A DNA stretch of 64,000 nt from assembly GCA_002782005.1 (NCBI GenBank), contig PFGT01000101.1, positions 62,001 to 126,000 of the forward strand, written 5' to 3'. Position 1 is the first letter of the stretch. Each line of letters starts with the position of its first letter. The DNA comes from Hydrogenophilales bacterium CG12_big_fil_rev_8_21_14_0_65_61_21 (lineage in GTDB: Bacteria; Pseudomonadota; Gammaproteobacteria; Burkholderiales; Thiobacillaceae). Made by a program: the position numbers and the translations under genes. Below are positions 1 through 7,871 of this stretch, piece by piece. The notes beneath the pieces are model-generated. The model saw only the letters and a program-made list of their open reading frames with translations, ran no database searches and was not told the DNA's origin.

Positions 1-1048
1 GTTCGTGGTCTTGCTGGAAAACTTGAGCGATAAACTGGAGACGGCGGCTGCTCAGACCAGGATGGTCGCCGACAAGATATTAACGACGCTGAATCGGAAC
101 TATCAGCTTGAAAACTGCCGGTACTACAGCAGTAGCAGCATCGGCGCCGCGATGTTCTCAGGCAATGACATTGCCCTGGAGGAATTGCTGAAGCAGGCCG
201 ATCTGGCCATGTATCAAGCCAAGGCGGCGGGTCGCAATGTGATGCGTTTCTTCGACTCGGCCATGCAGACCGCAGTCAATACCCGCGCCGCCCTGGAGGC
301 GGACCTGCGTCAGGGCCTGCAACGCAATGAGTTCTGCCTTTACTACCAGCCGCAGGTCGATTGCACCGGCCATTTGACCGGCGTCGAGGCACTGGTGCGC
401 TGGCGCCATCCCGAGCGCGGCCTGGTATTGCCTGACACCTTCATTCCGCTGGCCGAGGACACCAGACTCATCCTGCCTTTGGGCCATTGGGTGCTGGAAA
501 CGGCCTGCGCCCAACTGGCGGTCTGGGCGACCCGACCGGAGTCGGCGCGGCTCACCATGGCGGTCAACGTCAGCGCCCGTCAATTCCGTCACCCCGATTT
601 CGTCGAGCAGGTACAGGCCATCGTCGAGCGGACGGCGATCGATCCGAGCCGGCTCAAGCTGGAAATCACCGAGAGCCTGTTGCTGGATGATATCGAGGAC
701 GTCATCGCCAAGATGGCTGCCCTGAAGGATAGTGGCATCGGTTTTTCGCTGGACGATTTCGGCACCGGTTACTCGTCGCTCGCCTACCTCAAGCGCCTGC
801 CGCTGGATCAGTTGAAGATCGACCGCTCTTTCGTGCGCGATGTGCTCACCGACCCGAACGACGCCGCCATTGCTCGCGCCATCATGACCCTGGCCCGGAG
901 TTTGGACCTATCGGTCATCGCCGAGGGCGTGGAAACCGAGGCGCAGCGGGATTTGCTGTATGAAAGCGGTTGCGCCACCTATCAGGGTTATCTGTTCGGC
1001 AAGCCGGCGCCCATCGAGGCGATCGAGCCATTCCTGGTCTACGGCTGA
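1..1048 (+). CDS. GGDEF-EAL domain protein, 3' part only
   Basis: Partial gene: the reading frame is open from base 1 and the first complete codon (TTC, then GTG GTC) reads as the F-V-V that normally follows GGDE, so the window cuts the gene inside the GGDEF signature. The visible part (about 348 residues) is the end of a diguanylate cyclase domain (QADLAMYQAK) followed by a full EAL cyclic-di-GMP phosphodiesterase domain. EAL hallmarks are present: GVEALVRW, LKLEITES, DDFGTGYSS, LKIDRSF, IAEGVET and the closing QGYLFGKP. The metal and catalytic residues look intact, so phosphodiesterase activity is plausible; whether the cyclase half is active cannot be judged. It is convergent with the CYTH-CHAD gene 10 bp downstream. 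Any N-terminal sensor lies outside the window. Confidence 0.95.
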   Translation, partial: FVVLLENLSDKLETAAAQTRMVADKILTTLNRNYQLENCRYYSSSSIGAAMFSGNDIALEELLKQADLAMYQAKAAGRNVMRFFDSAMQTAVNTRAALEADLRQGLQRNEFCLYYQPQVDCTGHLTGVEALVRWRHPERGLVLPDTFIPLAEDTRLILPLGHWVLETACAQLAVWATRPESARLTMAVNVSARQFRHPDFVEQVQAIVERTAIDPSRLKLEITESLLLDDIEDVIAKMAALKDSGIGFSLDDFGTGYSSLAYLKRLPLDQLKIDRSFVRDVLTDPNDAAIARAIMTLARSLDLSVIAEGVETEAQRDLLYESGCATYQGYLFGKPAPIEAIEPFLVYG

Positions 1049-1058
1049 TACTGTTGGC

Positions 1059-2546
1059 TTACTTCTTCTTGGTACGGCGCCAGAACGGCCGCGCTGCGAG
1101 TGCCGCCGACGTCAGTTTGGCCAAGCGCCGGGCCTGGCCAATTGTTACGCCGATCATGAAGCCCTCGGCCAGGCTGGCGGCCTGGGCCAGTGTCTTGTCC
1201 TGGGCTGTGAGTTCGACCAGCAGGCCCTGAGCCACGGCCGCGTCATTGGCGGCGCCCAGGCTATCCTGAAGCCTCGCCATGCGCGCCAAGTAGTCGTTTG
1301 CCTGGTCGCCATAGCGCGGCGCGTAGGCCTCGCCGGCATAGCGCAGGCGTTTGGTGGCGATGCGCAGGCGGTGCCGTCCGGCGGCATTCAAGCGGTCATA
1401 TTGTCGGGCCAGTTTGCGGAATTGGCGCAGCCGGCGGTCGAGCGACTCACCTGCCCAGTTGGCCAGCTTCACGCCCCCGGATCGTTCCGGCATCAGGTCT
1501 TTGGTCATGGTCAACAGCAGGCGGGTCGTGCGCGGCTCGGTCGCCGCCGCCCGGGCACGCTCACGGGCCGCCGTTCGGCGCGCATCGGCGACGGCGATCA
1601 GTGCGTCCAGCCGGTTGCCATCGGGCAGCGCCGCGCGGCAGTCGGCCAGCGTCTCGGTGACCATGACGTCCCAGTCGCGGGCCGGCGCCAGTTCGGCCAT
1701 AAGCCAGCGCAGCTCGCTCAGCCAGTCAGGCCGTGCCAGGCCGATGCGCCGCCCCAGTCGCAACACGGTCTCTATACGCTGGACCGCGATCCGCATCTGG
1801 TGGCCATATTCGGGCTCATGTCCGGATAATAAGCCAGGCAGATTGCGGCTCAACTGGGTCAGACCGGCGAGCAACAAACGGCGCCAGGCCTCGGCGGCCG
1901 ACGGCTGGTCGGCCATGGTCACCGGACCGGTTTTGGCGGGCATCTGCTGCCAGACCCCGGCCAGTTCATAACCGCGCAGCGCCTTGCTGCGATATTCGGG
2001 CAACATGGGCGCAGCGGTCAAAAGTTCCAGGGCGATGTCGATCAAGAGGCCGCTGTCGCCGGATTTGATCTCCAGCTCCAACTCGGATATCGGCAGTTCG
2101 GCCTCTCCGACGCGAATCCAACCAGCATCCAGGGCGATCTCTACCACGCCTTCCGGTCGTTCCAGCAGCCAGACGGTGCGCCGAATATCGGTTATAAAGA
2201 TCGGTCGCAGGCGAGTCGCCAGGTCGGGCGGGAGCTGTTGCCGCGCCGCCTTGGGCAAAATATCCAGATCGGGCTGGTTGCCGGTCGTTCGCGCCTCCCA
2301 TTCTGGGCGGCTGGACAGGGCGGCCGAGTCGCCGCCATCCAGTTTCAGGGTTTGTACCCAGTGATAGCCTTCACGCCGTAGCCTGATGGCGCTGCGCTGG
2401 CGATACAGATCGAACTGCGGGGTATCGAAATAGATGCCGTAGAGTTTGTGGCGCAGCGGCTTTAACGCCCTGAGCAATGGGTGGCGGCGCAGGCGGGTGG
2501 CATCGTCGGGGGCGATGGCGAGTTTCAACTCCACTTCCAGTGCCAT
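1059..2546 (-). CDS. CYTH and CHAD domain-containing protein
   Basis: 495 residues. The N-terminal ~200 residues form a CYTH (triphosphate tunnel metalloenzyme) domain with the ExExK signature at residues 4-8 (EVELK). The remaining ~270 residues are a CHAD domain: an all-helical region rich in conserved His/Arg/Lys (for example HRLRIATKRLRYAGE), which in studied members binds inorganic polyphosphate. The combination resembles E. coli YgiF, an inorganic triphosphatase, but substrate specificity cannot be read from sequence. The neighbourhood supports a polyphosphate link: ppk1 and ppx lie within 7 kb. It is divergent from the bacteriohemerythrin gene across a 195-bp gap. The ATG start gives the usual N-terminus directly at the ExExK strand; I see no clear Shine-Dalgarno upstream. 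Confidence 0.93.
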   Translation of the reverse strand: MALEVELKLAIAPDDATRLRRHPLLRALKPLRHKLYGIYFDTPQFDLYRQRSAIRLRREGYHWVQTLKLDGGDSAALSSRPEWEARTTGNQPDLDILPKAARQQLPPDLATRLRPIFITDIRRTVWLLERPEGVVEIALDAGWIRVGEAELPISELELEIKSGDSGLLIDIALELLTAAPMLPEYRSKALRGYELAGVWQQMPAKTGPVTMADQPSAAEAWRRLLLAGLTQLSRNLPGLLSGHEPEYGHQMRIAVQRIETVLRLGRRIGLARPDWLSELRWLMAELAPARDWDVMVTETLADCRAALPDGNRLDALIAVADARRTAARERARAAATEPRTTRLLLTMTKDLMPERSGGVKLANWAGESLDRRLRQFRKLARQYDRLNAAGRHRLRIATKRLRYAGEAYAPRYGDQANDYLARMARLQDSLGAANDAAVAQGLLVELTAQDKTLAQAASLAEGFMIGVTIGQARRLAKLTSAALAARPFWRRTKKK

Positions 2547-2659
2547 GATTGTGCAGATAGTAAGATGAATGGCTCTCAGGTTAGCACCGGTAACGCAATC
2601 ACGAGCGGTTTACCAACTTGATCGAACAACCGGCGGCGAGCAGACTATCATCTCAAGGG

Positions 2660-2674
2660 TAGGGTGGCACATGG
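2660..2674. repeat. Short REP-like copy (TAGGGTGGCACATGG)
   Basis: This 15-mer between the divergent CYTH-CHAD and bacteriohemerythrin genes matches bases 37432-37446 at 14 of 15 positions. Both lie in gaps outside genes. A related TAGGGCGGG element with strong hairpins lies at 62342. The surrounding 195-bp gap (2547-2741) otherwise shows nothing decisive. Confidence 0.4.
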
Positions 2675-2741
2675 TTGCTTTTCGCCCCCGATGCGGCCCG
2701 CTCTGTAATGGTTTGTTTTACATTAAGAAAGGGGAATAACG

Positions 2742-3224
2742 ATGGCTATTTTATGGGACCCTAAACTCAATACCGGCATCGAGGTCATCGACCATCAGCA
2801 CCAGCGTATTGTGGCCTACATTAATCAACTGGAGGTTGCCAAACAGAATGCCGACAAGGCGATGATCGGCGAGGTGATCGAGCAGTTGGTTGATTACACG
2901 CAGTCACATTTCGGCTTTGAAGAGGCGATGATGGAGCAGGCCGGCTACCCGTTTCTAAAACCCCACCAGAAGGTGCATGAACTGTTTATCCGGCGGGTCA
3001 CTGATTTCACGATGCGTGCGGCCAAAGGCGAAGATGTCGTCGACGAGCTGCACCTGATGCTCGCAAAATGGCTCATCAACCATATCGCCAACGAGGATCG
3101 CGACTACGCGAAGATCGTGCTGCGCATGTTGACCAAAGATCAACCCGCGCCGTCTGCACCGGTCAGTGAGGAAAAGGCACATAGCGGTTTTCTGGGTGGG
3201 TTATTGCGCAAGTTCTTTCACTAA
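2742..3224 (+). CDS. Bacteriohemerythrin
   Basis: 160 residues, a single hemerythrin domain with a short C-terminal tail. The di-iron ligands of the family are all visible: H20 in DHQHQRI, H56 and E60 in SHFGFEE, H75 and H79 in KPHQKVHE, H114 and D119 in NHIANED. Family members bind O2 reversibly and are proposed to store, carry or sense oxygen in microaerophiles. There is no signal peptide, so it should be cytoplasmic. A good purine-rich ribosome site (AAGAAAGGGG) precedes the ATG. It is followed 19 bp later by ppk1 on the same strand, so cotranscription is possible. The tail after residue ~130 is not conserved in the family and its role is unknown. Confidence 0.95.
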   Translation: MAILWDPKLNTGIEVIDHQHQRIVAYINQLEVAKQNADKAMIGEVIEQLVDYTQSHFGFEEAMMEQAGYPFLKPHQKVHELFIRRVTDFTMRAAKGEDVVDELHLMLAKWLINHIANEDRDYAKIVLRMLTKDQPAPSAPVSEEKAHSGFLGGLLRKFFH

Positions 3225-3243
3225 TTGGTATTGAAATCGAGAT

Positions 3244-5310
3244 ATGAATCAAACGCTTGCCAGCGAACTCATCATCAACCGTGAGCTCGGTATCCTGGAA
3301 TTCAATCGTCGCGTCCTGGCCCAAGCGGAAGACCCGAACACCCCCCTACTGGAACGCCTGCGTTTTCTGAGCATCTTTGCCAGCAACATGGACGAGTTTT
3401 TCGAGATTCGCGCGGCCGGCATCAAGGAACAGATTCGGCTCAATCCGCTGCATCAGGGGCCGGATGGCCTGACCGCCCGTCAGGTGTACAAAGAGATGGC
3501 GCGGGTTGCGCACGAGATGGTGGCGCGCCAATACGAACTGCTGAACGATCGTGTACTGCCGGACCTGGCGGCCGAAGGCATCCGTTTCCACAAACGTAGC
3601 GAGTGGACCCCGGAGCAGGAGCAATGGATACGGGACTACTTCTTCAACGAGCTGATGCCGGTGCTGACGCCCATCGGCTTGGACCCGACGCACCCATTCC
3701 CCAATGTATTGAACAAGAGCCTCAACTTCGCTGTCGAGTTGTCTGGCAAGGATGCCTTCGGTCGCAACTCGGGCCGCGCCGTGGTCCAGGCGCCCCGTTC
3801 CCTGCCGCGGGTGATCCCGTTCCCCAAGGCGGTCGCCAGTTGCGAATATAGCTTCGTTTTTCTGTCCTCCATTCTGCACGCCCATGTTGGCGCGCTGTTT
3901 TCGGGCATGGAGGTGCTGGGCTGCTACCAGTTCCGGGCCACCCGCAACTCTGACCTGTTCGTCGACGAGGAAGAAAATAAGAGCCTGCGCGAGCAGCTCC
4001 AGGGCGAGTTGCCGCACCGCAACTTCGGCAACGCGGTGCGGATCGAGGTCGCCGACAACTGCTCGGAAGAGATGAAGGTGTTTTTGCTTGAGCAATTCAA
4101 CCTGGGCTGGGACGATCTCTATCAGGTGCGCGGCCCGGTTAATCTGGTGCGACTAATGAACGTGCCGGACAAGGTGGATCGCCCGGACCTTAAATTCAAG
4201 CCGTTCACGCCCGGGCTGCCGGCCAATCTGAGCGACGGCGACAATATCTTCCAGGTCGTCAGCCGGGGCGACATCCTGCTCCATCACCCCTTCCAGTCGT
4301 TCCAGCCGGTGATCGACTTTATCGACCAGGCCGCCAGCGATCCGGACGTGCTGGCCATCAAGCAGACGGTCTATCGCACTGGGACCGACTCCGAACTGAT
4401 GCGGCGTTTAATCAAGGCTGCCCAACGGGGTAAGGAGGTCACCGCCGTGGTCGAGCTGATGGCCCGCTTCGACGAGGCGGCCAACATCAACTGGGCCGAA
4501 CAACTGGAGGCCGCCGGCGCCCATGTCGTGTACGGCGTGGTGGGCCACAAGACCCACGCCAAAATGGCCATGGTGGTCCGTCGCGAGGCCGGCAAGCTGA
4601 AGCGCTATGCCCACCTGGGCACCGGCAATTATCACGCCCGCACCGCCAAGCTCTATACCGACTTCGGCCTGCTGACCTGTCACCCGGGCATCTGCCAGGA
4701 CGTGAATGACGTCTTCATGCAGATCACCGGCCTGGGCGATGCCGGCGAGCATGGCTATCTCTGGCAGGCGCCGTTTTCGCTGCACCCCAACATCATGCGG
4801 GCCATCGAGAACGAAACGGCGCGCGCCCGCAAGGGCGAACCCGCCCGCATCGCCGCCAAGATGAATGCCTTACTGGAACCCAAGGTGATCGCCGCGCTTT
4901 ACGAGGCATCCCAGGCCGGGGTCGAGATCGACCTGATCGTGCGCGCCGTGTGCGCCCTGCGGCCCGGCATCCCGGGGGTATCGGAAAATATTCGGGTGCG
5001 CTCGGTGATTGGCCGCTTCCTGGAACATCACCGGGTGTTCTACTTCTGGAACGGCGGCGAGGAGAACGTCTACCTGGCCAGCGCCGACTGGATGGACCGC
5101 AATTTCTTCCGCCGTATCGAGACCTGCTTCCCGTTACTCGACGCAAAATTGAAGAAACGCGTCGTCAACGAGGGCATCAAGCCCTATCTGAAGGACAACA
5201 TGCTGTCGTGGGAAATGCAGCCGGGCGGCAGCTACAAAAAACGGGTCAAACGCGGCCGCGGCTTCTCGGCGCAGGACTACCTGCTTGATCTGCTGGCCGC
5301 CAAGGGCTAA
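3244..5310 (+). CDS. ppk1: Polyphosphate kinase 1
   Basis: 688 residues, the usual PPK1 length. It polymerises ATP gamma-phosphate into polyphosphate (reversible) through a phospho-histidine intermediate. The autophosphorylated histidine is in GHKTHAK and falls at residue 435, the same number as in E. coli Ppk; the second essential histidine is in the LEHHRVFYF stretch (595/596). The N-terminal motif ELSILEFNxRVLxxA-type (here RELGILEFNRRV) and the C-terminal phospholipase-D-like domains are complete. It follows bacteriohemerythrin by 19 bp and is convergent with the glycine-zipper gene. The ppx exopolyphosphatase lies 2.5 kb away on the opposite strand, so synthesis and degradation genes are close but not in one operon. 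Confidence 0.98.
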   Translation: MNQTLASELIINRELGILEFNRRVLAQAEDPNTPLLERLRFLSIFASNMDEFFEIRAAGIKEQIRLNPLHQGPDGLTARQVYKEMARVAHEMVARQYELLNDRVLPDLAAEGIRFHKRSEWTPEQEQWIRDYFFNELMPVLTPIGLDPTHPFPNVLNKSLNFAVELSGKDAFGRNSGRAVVQAPRSLPRVIPFPKAVASCEYSFVFLSSILHAHVGALFSGMEVLGCYQFRATRNSDLFVDEEENKSLREQLQGELPHRNFGNAVRIEVADNCSEEMKVFLLEQFNLGWDDLYQVRGPVNLVRLMNVPDKVDRPDLKFKPFTPGLPANLSDGDNIFQVVSRGDILLHHPFQSFQPVIDFIDQAASDPDVLAIKQTVYRTGTDSELMRRLIKAAQRGKEVTAVVELMARFDEAANINWAEQLEAAGAHVVYGVVGHKTHAKMAMVVRREAGKLKRYAHLGTGNYHARTAKLYTDFGLLTCHPGICQDVNDVFMQITGLGDAGEHGYLWQAPFSLHPNIMRAIENETARARKGEPARIAAKMNALLEPKVIAALYEASQAGVEIDLIVRAVCALRPGIPGVSENIRVRSVIGRFLEHHRVFYFWNGGEENVYLASADWMDRNFFRRIETCFPLLDAKLKKRVVNEGIKPYLKDNMLSWEMQPGGSYKKRVKRGRGFSAQDYLLDLLAAKG

Positions 5311-5346
5311 AGGGGCGATCGGCCTGTGCAGCCGGCCCGGGTGGGT

Positions 5347-5769
5347 TTATTTCGCTGTCCTCAGCCGCATCAGTTTGCCGTGTTCCACCTGTACCCGGTC
5401 ACCCGACATGAAGTCCGGCTCACGCGGATAGGTGAAGCTGCGGGTCTCGCCGTAGTCCATGCTGACCCGGACCTTCCAGACCGTGTGGCGCTTGGAGTTC
5501 TTCTCGATCTCGTTGCCGGCGTATGCGCCACCGGCCGCTCCGGCTACGGTGGCGACGGTGCGGCCGCTACCGTGGCCGATCTGATTACCGAGCAGACCGC
5601 CGACCAGACCGCCGACCACCATGCCGCCGCCGGATGTATTGCCCTTGACCTGGACAGCCTTGACTGAGCGCACCACGCCGCAGTTGCGGCACTCCTCCGC
5701 CAGCGCTGAGGCCGAGGACAAAGCCAGCGCGACGAACACGATAGGCGATATTTTATTGAACAGGCTCAT
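5347..5769 (-). CDS. Glycine-zipper 2TM domain exported protein
   Basis: 140 residues. An N-terminal signal sequence (about residues 1-24, ending SASALA) precedes a CxxC-containing segment (ECRNCG), then a glycine-zipper stretch (roughly residues 48-83: GGGMVVGGLVGGLLGNQIG, then AGAAGGAYAGNEIE), and a basic beta-rich C-terminus. This is the layout of the Rick_17kDa / SlyB-like outer-membrane antigen superfamily, which sit in the envelope and are often stress induced. There is no lipobox cysteine directly after the signal, so it is probably not a lipoprotein. It lies last in a minus-strand run (ppx, AAA+, unknown, this gene), 55 bp after the preceding gene. The exact function is unknown. Confidence 0.85.
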   Translation of the reverse strand: MSLFNKISPIVFVALALSSASALAEECRNCGVVRSVKAVQVKGNTSGGGMVVGGLVGGLLGNQIGHGSGRTVATVAGAAGGAYAGNEIEKNSKRHTVWKVRVSMDYGETRSFTYPREPDFMSGDRVQVEHGKLMRLRTAK

Positions 5770-5824
5770 GACCTTCCCCCGTATTGAATTAGCGCTTTTA
5801 TGCTAGCACTATTAACTGCGGGAT

Positions 5825-6382
5825 TCACCGGGCCGGCGCGAGCGGCGCAAAGCGGGCGGCGTAGCGCTCGGGGGTAAACGACCAACTGGTGTATTCGCCA
5901 TGGAATTTGCCCCTGACGTCGGTCTCCACCGCCAGCTTGCCGTCGGCCAGCTTGCGCACCCGGTGGCGGTAGCGGCTGTAGCGATAGACCGAACCGACCT
6001 TGTCCATCTTTTGGCGCTCGATGGTTAGAACATCGTCCAGACAATAGCTGAAATCCCTTTTGCCGGCTATCGAGATGTGATCCAACAGTATGCCGTATGG
6101 GGTGCGCAACTCCAGCCGGTAACCGCCGTCTTCCAGGAGCAGGCGGTAGTGGCTGATGCGTTCGTCGTAGGCGGTCTGGACCTCGGGGTAGAGGATCATG
6201 GCGATGTTGGCGGCCAGGCCCGCGGGCAGGCGTTGGCTGTCCGGCTGCAGTTCGCCGATGAACTCATACATGCCCTCCAGATTCCGGCATTGTTCGTCCG
6301 TGTCGGCAGCCGTGGCCAGGGCCGTCGGCCCGGACAGGAGTAGATAAGCGGCAACGGCCGCGCAAGACAATTCACGGTGCAT
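5825..6382 (-). CDS. Exported protein of unknown function
   Basis: 185 residues; I do not recognise a family. A signal peptide is likely (residues 1-25, hydrophobic core AAVAAYLLLSG, end ALATA). The mature part has two cysteines (EQCRNLEG near residue 32 and FSYCLDD near 123) that could form a disulfide after export, and is otherwise a mixed, charged sequence with predicted-looking beta segments. Its start codon lies one base after the stop of the Ycf46-like ATPase gene, so it is probably translated with it. The product would be periplasmic while its partner is cytoplasmic, so any link is regulatory or operonic, not shown. Confidence 0.75.
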   Translation of the reverse strand: MHRELSCAAVAAYLLLSGPTALATAADTDEQCRNLEGMYEFIGELQPDSQRLPAGLAANIAMILYPEVQTAYDERISHYRLLLEDGGYRLELRTPYGILLDHISIAGKRDFSYCLDDVLTIERQKMDKVGSVYRYSRYRHRVRKLADGKLAVETDVRGKFHGEYTSWSFTPERYAARFAPLAPAR

Positions 6383-6383
6383 A

Positions 6384-7871
6384 TCAAACCTCCGCCTTTT
6401 TCGATGCCGGTGTGGCCCGGTTCACTGACCACAGCCGCAATTGCTTGATTTGTTCCTCCATGGTGCGCGATAGCGGCACCATACGCGCGGTATTCCAGAC
6501 CACGTCCTGATCGCCGAATTCGCGGCCTTCCTGGAAGGCCCGGATGCGCGCCGCCTTGACCACCTGCTCGATCTCGGCGCCGCTCCAATTCTTGGTTACG
6601 GCGGCCAGCAGGTTGAGGTTGAATCGCTCCGGGTCGGCGCCGAATGCCTGGATGTGGATGCGCAGGATGGCCTTGCGCTCATCCTCGGTCGGCAGGTCGA
6701 GAAAGAAAAGCTGGTCGAAGCGGCCCTTGCGGATCACCTCGGCGGGCAGTCTTTCGATCCGGTTGGCGGTAGCCACCACGAATACGGTGGGCGGTTTTTC
6801 CTGCATCCAGGTCAAAAAGCCGGCGAAGATGTTGTTGTTGCCGCCGCCGCCATGCAGGTCGTAGCCAAAGCTGTTTTCCATCTCGTCGATCCAGAGCACC
6901 AGCGGGGAGATCGCCTCGGCCACCTTTAGGGCATGGTCGAAGGCATATTCCGGGGAACCGTAGGCGCCGGACAGGACCAGGTTCATGTCCAGGCGCACCA
7001 GCGGCAGATTCCAGGCCCCCGCGACTACCTTGGCCGCCATGCTCTTGCCGCAGCCGGACACACCCATGAACAGGATGCCAGACGGCAGCGGCACGCCCGA
7101 CTCGAATGCCTGGCGGGTGAACAGCGGCTTGCGCGCCTGGACCCACTCCTTGAGGTTTTCCAGACCGCCAACCTGATCGAGCTTGACCGTTTTGCCGACG
7201 AATTGCAGACAGCCTTCCTTGAGCAGCGCGTAGGACTTTTCCTCGATGATCTCCGGGATGGCCGTGGCCAGGTCGAGTTTGTCTTCCCGGATCAGGCGCA
7301 GCATCAGATGGCCGATCTCGTCGAGCGACATGCCACGCATCCCGGCGGCGCACTGGTAGCGCCATTCCTGGTCAAGCCGCGCGGCAACGCCGTTGGCCTC
7401 GGCGATAACGCCGATGTGACGCAATATTTCCGGCTCCGACGGGATGCTCAATGGCACCATGAAGACCTGCTTCTTCAACTCGTCGGGCAGGATGAAATCG
7501 GGATAGGAAAGGAAAAGAAAGGTATCGTGTCCAGCCAATTCCCGGTATAGGTCGCGCAGGGCGCGGGTCAGACTGGGGCTATCACGCAATAACGCGGGCA
7601 GGTCCTGCATCAGGTAAAAGGCCTTGCGCCCCGAATCGACGATGTAACGCAGGGCGGCGACTGGGTCGGTGATGGCCTCAAGCGCACCGGCTTCGGTATA
7701 AAACCCCCGAACCACGCTCCATAGAACCAGCGACTGGTCGTTGCCATAGTGTTCCTGTGCCAGGTCGGCCAGCAGGTCGGCCATCCTACCCTCCTCTTCA
7801 CCCCGCAGGTAGAAGATCGGGTAGCCCGACAACAAGCCTTTTCGAATCCGCGCCAGGGCGTCGTCTTTCAT
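6384..7871 (-). CDS. Ycf46-like AAA+ ATPase
   Basis: 495 residues from the ATG that overlaps the ppx stop (ATGA). A longer frame exists upstream but lies inside ppx. The N-terminal ~240 residues resemble the non-catalytic half of Ycf46-type proteins; the C-terminal half is a AAA+ module with Walker A GVSGCGKS (K276), Walker B LVLWIDEMEN (D329, E330), a sensor-1 region (VFVVATANRIERLP) and an arginine-finger-type RKGRFDQLF. Ycf46 proteins are widespread in cyanobacteria and have been linked to CO2 use and photosynthesis regulation; their role elsewhere is open. Tight coupling to ppx suggests a job in phosphate/polyphosphate stress, which is inference. A glycine/asparagine loop (HGGGGNNN) after Walker B is notable. 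Confidence 0.9.
   Translation of the reverse strand: MKDDALARIRKGLLSGYPIFYLRGEEEGRMADLLADLAQEHYGNDQSLVLWSVVRGFYTEAGALEAITDPVAALRYIVDSGRKAFYLMQDLPALLRDSPSLTRALRDLYRELAGHDTFLFLSYPDFILPDELKKQVFMVPLSIPSEPEILRHIGVIAEANGVAARLDQEWRYQCAAGMRGMSLDEIGHLMLRLIREDKLDLATAIPEIIEEKSYALLKEGCLQFVGKTVKLDQVGGLENLKEWVQARKPLFTRQAFESGVPLPSGILFMGVSGCGKSMAAKVVAGAWNLPLVRLDMNLVLSGAYGSPEYAFDHALKVAEAISPLVLWIDEMENSFGYDLHGGGGNNNIFAGFLTWMQEKPPTVFVVATANRIERLPAEVIRKGRFDQLFFLDLPTEDERKAILRIHIQAFGADPERFNLNLLAAVTKNWSGAEIEQVVKAARIRAFQEGREFGDQDVVWNTARMVPLSRTMEEQIKQLRLWSVNRATPASKKAEV

Noticed and set aside
960-1829. 289-codon plus-strand frame
   Set aside because: Antisense to the CYTH-CHAD gene, whose protein is clearly recognisable.
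2665-2678. Sigma-54-like TGGCAC...TTGC before bacteriohemerythrin
   Set aside because: GG and GC are separated by 9 bases, not the strict 10 required for sigma-54; it is also part of the REP-like motif.
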